Assembly: GCF_020523965.1 (NCBI RefSeq)
Contig: NZ_JAJAPX010000002.1
Location: forward strand, 248,001-312,000
Direction of reading: 5' to 3'
DNA: 64,000 nt
From: Neotamlana sargassicola
GTDB taxonomy: Bacteria; Bacteroidota; Bacteroidia; Flavobacteriales; Flavobacteriaceae
The position numbers were made by a program, and so were the translations under genes. The stretch's first letter is position 1. Each line of letters opens with the position of its first letter. Positions 55,946 through 64,000 of the stretch are shown piece by piece. Below the pieces are notes generated by a model. It was not told where the DNA came from and did not search any database. It saw only the letters and a program-made list of their open reading frames with translations.

Positions 55946-57094
55946 CTATGCCAATAAGTGCGTGCCGTTCGATAGCTCTACAAAATATACAGAACATGAT
56001 TTTTTAAATGTATCTTCATATTTTTTGGAAGTGTTGGTTAAAAAAGAGTCACATTTATCTTTATCAATTAAGTTTATGGTACAACCGCCAAAGCCGCCTC
56101 CCATCATTCTAGCACCAATTACAACATTGCTAGCTTTAGCTTCATTAACTAAGAAATCTAGTTCGTTGCAGCTAACTTGATATTGTTTAGATAGCCCTTC
56201 ATGCGATTTATACATAAGTGCACCAAGTAATTTTAAATCGTTGTTTTGCATAGCTAAAGAAGCTCGTTGAGCACGACCATTTTCCTGAATTACATATAAT
56301 GCTTTTTGATAGTTTTCTTCAGATAAATTAGATTTAATAGTATTTAAATTATGTTCTGAAGCATCTCGTAAAGCACTAATTTTTAATTGTTTTGCAACGT
56401 CTTCACAAACGGTGCGTCGGTCGTTATATGCACTGTCAGACAAGCTATGTTTTACATTAGTATTTATTAAAACTAACTGATAATTGTTAAAATCGATTTT
56501 AAAAGGTCTGGCATTAATAGATCGGCAATCTAGCAGTAAAGCATAGTCTTTTTTACCAAACATACTGGCGTATTGATCCATGATGCCGCATTTTACACCA
56601 ACGTAGTTGTGTTCTGCTTTTTGAGAAATAAAAATCATTTCTTCCTTTGTAAGCCCAAGATCAAATAGGTTGTTTAAACCAAAAACAACACTGTTCTCAA
56701 GTGCTGCCGACGATGACATACCAGCGCCAGCAGGAATATCCCCTTTAAATATAAGGTTGAAATTTCCAATTACTTTATTTAGTTTTAATAATTCAGCTAC
56801 AACGCCTAAAACGTAATTTTCCCAGCTTCCTTCTTTTAATGGACTAATATTGCCTATTTCAAACTCTATTTTTGTGTTTTTATCTAAGGCAATAGCTGTA
56901 CAAAAATTGTTGTTTGTTTTATTTATTGCAGCATAAATACCCTTGTTTACAGCACCAGGAAAGACAAAACCTTCATTATAATCGGTATGTTCGCCGATTA
57001 TATTTATTCTGCCAGGAGAAAAAATTAAAACAGGTTCTTGATTAAACGTTTTATTAAATTCTTGATTTACGTGGTTAATTATGGCATTGTTCAT
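55946..57094 (-). CDS. galK: Galactokinase GalK
   Basis: A 382-residue GHMP kinase that makes galactose-1-phosphate. The galactokinase signature GRINIIGEHTDYNEGFVFP, the ATP motif PAGAGMSSSAALE and the C-terminal MMGGGFGGCTI are all present. It follows galM with a 13-base gap. The Leloir partners galT and galE are not in this window. Confidence 0.96.
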   Translation of the reverse strand: MNNAIINHVNQEFNKTFNQEPVLIFSPGRINIIGEHTDYNEGFVFPGAVNKGIYAAINKTNNNFCTAIALDKNTKIEFEIGNISPLKEGSWENYVLGVVAELLKLNKVIGNFNLIFKGDIPAGAGMSSSAALENSVVFGLNNLFDLGLTKEEMIFISQKAEHNYVGVKCGIMDQYASMFGKKDYALLLDCRSINARPFKIDFNNYQLVLINTNVKHSLSDSAYNDRRTVCEDVAKQLKISALRDASEHNLNTIKSNLSEENYQKALYVIQENGRAQRASLAMQNNDLKLLGALMYKSHEGLSKQYQVSCNELDFLVNEAKASNVVIGARMMGGGFGGCTINLIDKDKCDSFLTNTSKKYEDTFKKSCSVYFVELSNGTHLLA

Positions 57095-57107
57095 TTTAAA
57101 AAATAAA

Positions 57108-57989
57108 TTAGTCGATGGTGATAGTCCATGTTATTTGTTCGCTTTGGTCTGGGCCTAAAAGTTGTAAACCTATTTGGTTATTAAAACTGTTAGAAACGCC
57201 TGTGGTAGGCTCAATAGCAATAGTATTAGGTGCAGGTGGTGTATAAATTTGTAAAAAATTTTGTTTAGCATTGCTGTTAAATTGTAGTTTGTAGGCGGGT
57301 GTTTTAAATACAATTTCATCGGAATTTAAAATCCAACAATCATCTAAGGTTTTATTTTTAATTTTAAAATCGGTTTCAGGAGCAGGTTTTACTCCAGAGG
57401 TTATGTTGCGATCGTCTAGTTCAATTTTTTCTAAACTGTTAAACGAAATATTACTTTGGTATAAATTTTCACTTGAAAAATAAGGATGCCAACCTAAAGT
57501 AAACGGAAAAGTGTTGTTGCTGGTATTTTTAATAATTACGTTTAAACTTACTGTTGTTCTTGTAAAAGTATAGGTAATAGTAATATTATAAGTATATGGA
57601 AAAGCTGGGTGTTTTTCCATTTCGGAATAAAGAAGTACAATATGAGCTTCGTTTTCTGAGGCCTTTGTACTTACGATATTAAAGGTTTTATTAAAAACTA
57701 ATCCGTGTAATGCATTATTATTTTTGGGTTCGTTAATGTCGAATTTATATATTTTACCTTCAAATTTATATTCGCCGTCTTTAATTCGGTTTGCAAACGG
57801 AAATAAAATTGATGAAGCGTAGGTGTTCTCATATTTAAGTGGAGCTAAATCCTTTATAATTTGGTTTGCGTTTAAGGTGCATTCTTGTAAACTTGCACCA
57901 TCGTTTAAATTTATTTTAGCAAATAGTTTTTTATTAGAATGTGCTATTTCTAATATATTTAGAGTTTTATTATGAGAAATTTGAAACAT
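57108..57989 (-). CDS. galM: Aldose 1-epimerase (galactose mutarotase)
   Basis: A 293-residue galactose-mutarotase-fold protein. The catalytic His lies in LHGLVFN, a second His in GWHPYF, and the catalytic Glu in IAIEPTTGVSNSFN. It interconverts beta- and alpha-galactose before GalK. It shares its start base with the stop of the GntR regulator gene, so these genes form one operon. Confidence 0.9.
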   Translation of the reverse strand: MFQISHNKTLNILEIAHSNKKLFAKINLNDGASLQECTLNANQIIKDLAPLKYENTYASSILFPFANRIKDGEYKFEGKIYKFDINEPKNNNALHGLVFNKTFNIVSTKASENEAHIVLLYSEMEKHPAFPYTYNITITYTFTRTTVSLNVIIKNTSNNTFPFTLGWHPYFSSENLYQSNISFNSLEKIELDDRNITSGVKPAPETDFKIKNKTLDDCWILNSDEIVFKTPAYKLQFNSNAKQNFLQIYTPPAPNTIAIEPTTGVSNSFNNQIGLQLLGPDQSEQITWTITID

Positions 57990-58981
57990 TATAAAGAGCT
58001 TCTTAAAATTAGTTGATTTGGGTTTTCTATTTGATTTTGCTCCTTATTTAAAATCATTTCGGCTAAACGTTTGCCCATTTCATTAAAATCTGTAGATATT
58101 GTAGTTATTCCGCCTTCTACGAGCTCTTTTAATAAGGTGTCGTTATATGAAATGATGCCAACATCTTTAGCAAGTGAGAGGTTGTTGGATTTTAATTTTT
58201 TTAAAATTCGCAGTAAATTTTTATCGTCGGGAATGATGTATAGTTCGCCTTTTTCAGGCGTTTTTTCTAGCAAGGTGGTTTCAATTGAATAATTAAAATC
58301 GTGTGCTTCACAAAAATTAATGAAACCATTAATCATACCTTCCGGTTGTTTAGATTTGGTGTTTACTAAAATAAAATGGTTGTATTTTAAAAGAAGTGTT
58401 TTAGTTTCATTTAAATTATTAAAAATCGCTTTTTCAAAATTTTGATAGATAGATGGGTAGCTGGACAAATCTTCGTGAAGTTGATCGAGTATATAAACTT
58501 TGTCGCTCGGTAAGTTTTTTATTTCTTTATTCGAGTTTTTGAAATTTGCTGGCATGATTACATAATAGTTGTAATCACCTTTGTTATCTTTTATTAATTT
58601 TTTAAAAATTGATCGGTTAAAATGATGAAAATAGATCTCAACTTCAATACTATCTTCAAGATGTTTTAAAAAAGAATTGTATAAATCTTCTTTAAATGAA
58701 TTAAGCTCATCAAACAACAAAAATATTTTTTGAGTTACAGTAACTTGATCGCTAGAAACATAATACCCTTTACCAACAACAGATTGTATAATGCCTCTAT
58801 TTTTTAATTCGTTAAAGGCCATTAAAACGGTATCTCGAGATAGCTTGTTGTCGTTTTTAATTTGATTTATTGAGGGTATTTGGTCGCCTTTTTTTAGATC
58901 GCCCGAAACTATTAATGCTTCAATAGTATTAATAATTTGTTTGTATTTGGGTGTCCCTATTTTCTTTTTAATTTTAATCAT
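57989..58981 (-). CDS. GntR regulator with periplasmic-binding-protein-like sugar sensor
   Basis: A 330-residue regulator with an N-terminal GntR winged helix (TPKYKQIINTIEALIVSGDLKKGDQIPSI region) and a C-terminal LacI/PBP-like effector domain. I start at the ATG at 58981 (MIKIKKKIG); the frame extends 14 residues further upstream without family support. Effector is likely galactose or an oligosaccharide, from the galM-galK context. A palindrome lies about 40 bases upstream. Confidence 0.88.
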   Translation of the reverse strand: MIKIKKKIGTPKYKQIINTIEALIVSGDLKKGDQIPSINQIKNDNKLSRDTVLMAFNELKNRGIIQSVVGKGYYVSSDQVTVTQKIFLLFDELNSFKEDLYNSFLKHLEDSIEVEIYFHHFNRSIFKKLIKDNKGDYNYYVIMPANFKNSNKEIKNLPSDKVYILDQLHEDLSSYPSIYQNFEKAIFNNLNETKTLLLKYNHFILVNTKSKQPEGMINGFINFCEAHDFNYSIETTLLEKTPEKGELYIIPDDKNLLRILKKLKSNNLSLAKDVGIISYNDTLLKELVEGGITTISTDFNEMGKRLAEMILNKEQNQIENPNQLILRSSL

Positions 58982-59019
58982 AGTGCAGGTTGCAAATCTA
59001 TAAAATATTTTCAAATCAA

Positions 59020-59041
59020 CCAACTAGTTGGTACTGGTTGG
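59020..59041. promoter_or_regulatory. Candidate operator of the gal-locus GntR regulator
   Basis: CCAACTAGTTGG (59020-59031) is a perfect palindrome, and ACTGGTTGG (59033-59041) repeats its right part after ten bases. It lies between the regulator and the divergent ECF sigma gene and overlaps the -33 element of the rightward promoter. Confidence 0.65.
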
Positions 59042-59067
59042 ATTTTTAAATTTATTTACTATATTTG
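59038..59067 (+). promoter_or_regulatory. Candidate promoter for the ECF sigma operon
   Basis: TTG (59038-59040), 19 bases, then TATATTTG (59060-59067), an excellent match. The leader to the start at 59190 is about 117 bases and holds no gene. Confidence 0.65.
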
Positions 59068-59189
59068 CATTACTAATGTTTTTAACAAAAATTTAAGTAT
59101 TCTAATTTATTAGCGGTAATTTTTGTTATTATTTAATTTAAATATTCTTAAAAATATAAAATTCTAAAAATAAAGGCGTTTGGGTTTTA

Positions 59190-59720
59190 ATGATTTTAAC
59201 CGATAAAAATATTGTTTCAAGATTAAAAAAAGGCGACTTTGCAGCCTACAAAGTAATGTTCGAGAAGTACTATAAGCCATTATGTGTTTATGCTTTTAAG
59301 TATACAGATTCTTATGCTTTGTCTGAAGATATTGTGCAAGACTTTTTCGTTAAATTTTGGGATGATAAACTGTATTTAAAATTAAATAAAAAAATTGGAC
59401 CTTACTTGTACACTTCAGTAAAAAATAATGCTTTACAAGTTTTAAAAAAACAAAGAAAATTTCACTTTCACGATATAGAAAATGAGGTCGATAAATTAAT
59501 CACGGTTGAAAATTTTGAAGTAAATAGTCTTGTTTCAGAATACGATAAACTTCATAAAGAGGTAGAGGCTTTGCCTTTAAAATGCCGAGAGGTGTTTAAA
59601 GCTATTGTTTTAGATAACCAAAAATATAAAGATGTTGCTTTAAAAATGGGTGTAACTGTAAATACGGTAAAAACCCAGCATTCAAGGGCATTAAAGCAGC
59701 TTAGAAACTCACTAGGCTAA
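59190..59720 (+). CDS. ECF (FecI-type) RNA polymerase sigma factor
   Basis: A 176-residue sigma-70 family protein with only regions 2 and 4: ALSEDIVQDFFVKFW in region 2 and the C-terminal HTH (KDVALKMGVTVNTVKTQHSRALKQLR). Together with the FecR gene and the STN-containing SusC gene downstream, it forms a cell-surface signalling unit: glycan binding to SusC is passed by FecR to release the sigma factor. Start ATG at 59190. Confidence 0.93.
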   Translation: MILTDKNIVSRLKKGDFAAYKVMFEKYYKPLCVYAFKYTDSYALSEDIVQDFFVKFWDDKLYLKLNKKIGPYLYTSVKNNALQVLKKQRKFHFHDIENEVDKLITVENFEVNSLVSEYDKLHKEVEALPLKCREVFKAIVLDNQKYKDVALKMGVTVNTVKTQHSRALKQLRNSLG

Positions 59721-59827
59721 ATCAAAATAAACTTTTTTTAAAAAAAGTTTAAATTCTTGTCACCCATTTTCACTGTTTAGTAATTATATTAATATAAAAT
59801 AGTTTTAAGTTAATATAGTATAGTTTC

Positions 59828-61027
59828 GTGCAAGAGTTTCCTCCACATATTTTTAAGTTAGTTACATCTTATATTAATAATAGTATTAGTAATAGAGAAT
59901 TTGATGAATTAACGAAATGGATTAATCATAGTCCAGAAAATAGGCAGCTTTTTAAAGACTATTTATACCTGTACAAAAAATCCCGAAGTTTAAAATTTGC
60001 AGAATCGCTCGATACAGATAAGGCTTGGAGTAAAACTATCGAAAAATTACAAACGCCAAACGCTTTAAAAATTGAACAAGAAACAAAGCATAAAATAACG
60101 AAATCGGGCTTTAAATTTCTTCAAATTTTAAAATATGCTTCAATTTTGGTGGTGTTTATCACGACTGGTTTTTATGTTTATAATAATAATTTTAGTTCGC
60201 AACCCGATACTGTAAAAGAATTAAATCAAATTACGCTTCAATTAGAAAATGGAGATATTCAAGTGCTTACAGACGTAAAGGATGAGCACTTATTAAATTC
60301 TAAAGGTGAAATAGTAGGTGAGCAAAAAGGGAATAAGTTAACCTATTCTAAAATAAAAAATCAACAGGAGTTAATTTATAATACGCTAACCATACCGTAT
60401 GGTAAACATTTCGAGATTTCTTTATCCGATGGAACAAAAGTTTATTTAAATGCTGGCTCATCATTAAAATACCCGGTTAACTTTATAAATGGAAGCGAAC
60501 GAAAAGTGTTTTTAACTGGAGAAGCTTATTTTGATGTAGAGAAAGATGCTAAACATCCGTTTATAGTAAATTCAGGAGAAATGAATGTTAGAGTTTTGGG
60601 TACAGAATTTAATTTATCATCGTACCCTGAAGATAAAAACATAAAAACCGTATTGGTAGAAGGAGCAGTAAGTGTTTATAATGCAGAAGATGCTTACACG
60701 TCAAGTTCATCTACTAAATTAAGTCCAGGTTTTAAAGCTTCATTTAATAAAGGGAGTAAAACGGTTTCGGTAAAAAAAGCCGATTTAGATATGGAAACCG
60801 CTTGGGTAAAAGGAAGAATAATTTTTAGAAAAACCTTGTTTAGCGACATTATAAAAAAATTGGAACGACAGTATAATGTCTCTATCGAAAATAATAATCT
60901 CGAAATTGGTAATCAGCGATTTGCAGCGTCGTTCGATAACGAAACTATTGAAGAAGTTTTAGAGTCGTTTAATACTAACTTTAATATTGATTATACCATA
61001 AAAGAAAATAAAATAATAATCCATTAA
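59828..61027 (+). CDS. FecR-type anti-sigma factor
   Basis: A 399-residue protein with a cytosolic N-terminal part, one membrane segment (about 100-118, SILVVFITTGFYVY), a FecR domain (LSDGTKVYLNAGSSLKYP, FDVEKDAKHPFIV, VRVLGTEFNLSSYPEDKNIKTVLVEG) and a C-terminal secretin-like segment. The start is GTG at 59828; the preceding TAGTTTCG touches the start codon. It binds the neighbouring sigma factor and senses the receptor. Confidence 0.92.
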   Translation: MQEFPPHIFKLVTSYINNSISNREFDELTKWINHSPENRQLFKDYLYLYKKSRSLKFAESLDTDKAWSKTIEKLQTPNALKIEQETKHKITKSGFKFLQILKYASILVVFITTGFYVYNNNFSSQPDTVKELNQITLQLENGDIQVLTDVKDEHLLNSKGEIVGEQKGNKLTYSKIKNQQELIYNTLTIPYGKHFEISLSDGTKVYLNAGSSLKYPVNFINGSERKVFLTGEAYFDVEKDAKHPFIVNSGEMNVRVLGTEFNLSSYPEDKNIKTVLVEGAVSVYNAEDAYTSSSSTKLSPGFKASFNKGSKTVSVKKADLDMETAWVKGRIIFRKTLFSDIIKKLERQYNVSIENNNLEIGNQRFAASFDNETIEEVLESFNTNFNIDYTIKENKIIIH

Positions 61028-61202
61028 AATTTTAATTGCCTATGATGTAATTAACTGAAAATTAATTTCAAATAATAATAACTATCTCCTTGGAATGCGC
61101 GAGTGTAGTCCAAAAAAAAAACGGAAGATACTACCAATATCTCCCGAATTTTAAGCGTGTAGTTATTAAAGTAATTAACCACACTAAACCGACAACTAAA
61201 TT

Positions 61203-64000
61203 ATGAAAAAAGTATTTAAGCATAAAAGGCTTTGCCCTTTTGTGTTAAAAATTGATTTAAAAATGAAACTTACCGTACTTCTTGTATTTGTTACTTTGTT
61301 TCAACTTCAAGCTAAAGAAACATACGGGCAAAAAACTAAGATTTCCTTAAACTTAACCCAGGTAAGTATTGAGCAGGTATTTAATGAAATTGAAAAACAA
61401 ACAGAATTTAAGTTTTTATATAATTATAATGACACAAATTATGATAAAACAATTTCTATTAAAGCAAAAAAAGAACAGGTTGACGCTATTTTAAAGCGCA
61501 TTTTAGTAGGAACAAACGTTACCTTTAAAGTTCTGGGAAAACAAATTATTTTAAAAAAGGCCGACAGCAATTCCTTGGGGGCTTTAAAAAATACTAAAGC
61601 TAGAGCAAGCTCCTCGACTAATGTTGTTCAAGATATCACCATTTCGGGTACTATTGTAGACGAAGGAGGTTTGCCATTACCCGGCGTAAATATTATTGTT
61701 GAGGGTACAACTACAGGAACACAATCCGATTTTGATGGAGAATACGCCCTAAAAGCAAAAAAAGGTGCTGTTTTGGTGTTTTCTTATGTTGGTTACAAGT
61801 CTCAAAAAGTAACGGTAGGGAATTCCAGTACTATTAATATCACCTTGATAGAAGAAGCCGGTGTTTTAGATGAGGTTGTTGTAATTGGGTACGGTACACA
61901 GAAAAAAGTAAATTTAACTTCTGCCGTTCAAATGGTAGATATGAAAGATTTGGAAAATAGGCCTGTTAAATCGTTAACAGAAATGCTAACAGCATCAGTA
62001 CCTGGGCTAAATGTAACAATAAATTCTGGTGCACCTAATGCAGAACCGAGCTTAAATATTCGTGGGTTTACAGGTATTAATGCTTCAGCAGCTCCATTAG
62101 TATTGATTGATGGGGTGCCGCAGGACATTAGATTTGTTAACCCTAACGATGTAGAAAGCATATCGGTGTTAAAAGATGCAGCAGCTTCGGCCATTTATGG
62201 GTCTCGTGCACCAAATGGGGTAATATTAATTACTACAAAATCTGGTAAAAAAGGTCAAGGCATGCAAGTTAATTTCAGTACAACTTTAATTACAAGTTCT
62301 CCTATAGGACTACCAGATCCTCAAGACAGTAATTTGGATGCCATACATAGAAATAATAGAAGATATAATTCGCAACAGGCGCCACTATTTACCGATGAGG
62401 CTATAGAACGCATGAGGCAGTATATAGCAGGTGAAATAACCACTACAAATATTATTTTGCCTAACGGAAAATACGGAAGTGTTTACGAATATAATGCCAA
62501 TAACAATCATTACGAGACGGGTTTTAGGCAAAACGTATTTAATAGACAAAACAATTTAAGTCTTAGTGGGGGAAGTGAAAAAACCACCTATTTTGCAAGT
62601 CTAGGAGCAATAAATAATCAGGGAGTATACAATGGACCCAACGATTGGTTAAAAAGATATTCCTCTTTAATTAAAGTAAACACAGATGTTACAGATTGGC
62701 TCAGCATAGGAGCGAGTTCAAAATATGGTAGGCAGATAGTGAATAGACCAAATATTTGGAATCAAGGGCAAAATGATGGTTCTGTGTTTAATTTGTTAGG
62801 GTTTATTGGGAGCTTACCGGATTATGACGATAATGGATCTCCTAACGAGTTTTCTATTGTACCTAATTTAAACGGGCTTTCGGGTGGCGTACATAACACT
62901 ATAGACGATTTATGGCTAACAGGTCAGTTTACTTTAAAACCTGTTAAGGGGCTTAGCATAAAAGGCGATTATAGCTGGAATGTAAATAATCAGCTTACTA
63001 CAGATACAGAAACTGTTTTTGGAAGCTATGATGCCGATGGAACACCAAAAAATAGTAGACGTAGCCCACCTGTCGATAAAATAGAAAAGACCGCTAGAAA
63101 CCAAACTTATCATAACTTAAATTTAGTTGCTACATATAAACTGAATTTAAAAAATCACGATTTTACTGCATTGGCAGGATATAACGAGGAGTTATTTAAA
63201 AACAATACGCTTTCAGCAGGTAACTCTTTGTTTTATACACAAACCACACAATCTATAAGTACCACCTATGGAGATAGTCCATTTGCCGATGATACTATTT
63301 ATGCATGGGCAACCAGAGGGTACTTTGGACGATTAACCTATAATTATAAAGAAAAATATTTACTCGATTTTAACGCCCGTTACGATGCGTCATCAAAGTA
63401 TTCACCAGAAACTCGTTGGGCATTTTTTCCATCCGTATCAGCAGGGTATAATATAGCGAAAGAAAATTTTTGGCCATTAAAAGATGCGGTAAGTATGTTT
63501 AAGATAAAAGGTTCTTGGGGTAAGTTGGGTAATAATTCTGCTGGAGGTAATTATACGTATTTGCCAACTTTGGGGACTAATAGTCAAACACCAGTACTGC
63601 TAGATGGTGGTAAATTACCATACGTTACTATGCCTGGTATTTTGTCTTCCGATCTTACTTGGACAAAACCCAGAACAATAGGTTTTGGTTTAGAAATAGC
63701 TGCGTTTAATAATAGGTTTACATTAGAATACGATTGGTATCAAAAAACGATTTATGATCAAATTGGTATAGCAGAGCAATATTCGGAAGTGCTAGGAACT
63801 AATCCTCCTAATAGAAACAATGCAGTTTCTGAGACACGTGGTTGGGAATTTAGTACAACATGGAGAGATAGAGCATTTAATATTAAAGAATCTCCACTTA
63901 ACTACAGTATACGCGCAGGAATTTCAGATTATATAGGTTATGTGGTTAAATATGAAGGAAGCGATTCTGGTTTAAGAAACCAATGGACACCAGGACAGGT
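61203..64000 (+). CDS. susC: SusC-type TonB-dependent receptor with STN signalling domain (partial, truncated by window end)
   Basis: ATG at 61203 and open for 932 codons to the edge. It has a signal peptide (to about residue 42), an STN domain (KISLNLTQVSIEQVFNEIEK region, residues 47-115), a carboxypeptidase-like domain (ISGTIVDEGGLPLPGVNIIV), then DEVVVIGYGTQKK and plug (AAASAIYGSRAPNG), and most of the barrel. The STN domain is the feature that links such receptors to FecR. The C-terminus and any SusD partner lie outside the window. Confidence 0.92.
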   Translation, partial: MKKVFKHKRLCPFVLKIDLKMKLTVLLVFVTLFQLQAKETYGQKTKISLNLTQVSIEQVFNEIEKQTEFKFLYNYNDTNYDKTISIKAKKEQVDAILKRILVGTNVTFKVLGKQIILKKADSNSLGALKNTKARASSSTNVVQDITISGTIVDEGGLPLPGVNIIVEGTTTGTQSDFDGEYALKAKKGAVLVFSYVGYKSQKVTVGNSSTINITLIEEAGVLDEVVVIGYGTQKKVNLTSAVQMVDMKDLENRPVKSLTEMLTASVPGLNVTINSGAPNAEPSLNIRGFTGINASAAPLVLIDGVPQDIRFVNPNDVESISVLKDAAASAIYGSRAPNGVILITTKSGKKGQGMQVNFSTTLITSSPIGLPDPQDSNLDAIHRNNRRYNSQQAPLFTDEAIERMRQYIAGEITTTNIILPNGKYGSVYEYNANNNHYETGFRQNVFNRQNNLSLSGGSEKTTYFASLGAINNQGVYNGPNDWLKRYSSLIKVNTDVTDWLSIGASSKYGRQIVNRPNIWNQGQNDGSVFNLLGFIGSLPDYDDNGSPNEFSIVPNLNGLSGGVHNTIDDLWLTGQFTLKPVKGLSIKGDYSWNVNNQLTTDTETVFGSYDADGTPKNSRRSPPVDKIEKTARNQTYHNLNLVATYKLNLKNHDFTALAGYNEELFKNNTLSAGNSLFYTQTTQSISTTYGDSPFADDTIYAWATRGYFGRLTYNYKEKYLLDFNARYDASSKYSPETRWAFFPSVSAGYNIAKENFWPLKDAVSMFKIKGSWGKLGNNSAGGNYTYLPTLGTNSQTPVLLDGGKLPYVTMPGILSSDLTWTKPRTIGFGLEIAAFNNRFTLEYDWYQKTIYDQIGIAEQYSEVLGTNPPNRNNAVSETRGWEFSTTWRDRAFNIKESPLNYSIRAGISDYIGYVVKYEGSDSGLRNQWTPGQ

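Noticed and set aside
59813-59830. Separate promoter for fecR at TAGTTTCG
   Set aside because: The box overlaps the GTG start codon, so a transcript from it would lack the start; co-transcription with the sigma gene is more likely.

Overview
The window is chromosomal DNA of a marine-type member of the Bacteroidota, most likely Flavobacteriaceae. The evidence is low G+C, the type IX secretion and gliding operon gldKLMN, SusC/SusD pairs, FecI/FecR regulation, XrtF exosortase, HYC_CC_PP and DUF983 family proteins, and promoters of the Bacteroidota type (TTTG, about 19-22 bases, TAnnTTTG). I see no insertion sequence, prophage, CRISPR array or rRNA. One tRNA gene is present, an initiator tRNA-Met.

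Layout. 1-8.1 kb, minus strand: a lipoprotein-type peptide deformylase, then the cell-shape operon mreB-mreC-mreD-mrdA-rodA with purH upstream. 8.2-14.2 kb: a free-methionine-sulfoxide-reductase-like GAF protein, divergent from xrtF and its partner, followed by a probable metal-handling cluster (HYC_CC_PP protein, HMA-MauE fusion, TonB-dependent receptor, secreted HMA protein). 14.3-21.2 kb, minus strand: groES-groEL, secG, a TPR-like protein, lptE, a sigma-54 activator and miaB. groES has a candidate sigma-54 promoter. 21.4-28 kb: two lipoproteins, a membrane protein, topA and an arginase-fold protein whose metal ligands are eroded. 28-34 kb: gldKLMN, an FAD oxidoreductase and DUF983. 34.5-42 kb: an ABC-F ATPase and a tripartite RND efflux operon. 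42-43.6 kb: a plant-type LRR protein, a small CPXCG protein and tRNA-fMet.

43.9-55.9 kb is an alginate utilisation locus: PL7 lyase, gluconokinase-family kinase, Nramp-fold transporter, PL6 lyase, SusC, SusD, FadR-type GntR regulator and an SDR likely to reduce the unsaturated-uronate product (DEH). The lyases would cut alginate outside the cell, SusCD would import oligomers, and the SDR and kinase would feed the products toward KDG metabolism. Boxes of the form TTGGT-NN-ACCAA, spaced 13 bp apart and overlapping the -7 element, precede the PL7 gene and susC. A single box precedes the regulator gene. This is a readable local regulon.

55.9-64 kb: galK, galM and a sugar-sensing GntR regulator (minus strand), divergent from an ECF sigma factor, a FecR anti-sigma factor and an STN-containing SusC receptor that runs off the window. 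This is the start of a second glycan locus, plausibly for a galactose-containing polymer.

The least ordinary items are the Nramp-like protein without the metal-binding signature inside the alginate locus, the tandem 13-bp operator architecture, the exported peptide deformylase, the decayed ureohydrolase beside gldKLMN, the CC-motif metal cluster, and two copies of a structured flavobacterial intergenic element.
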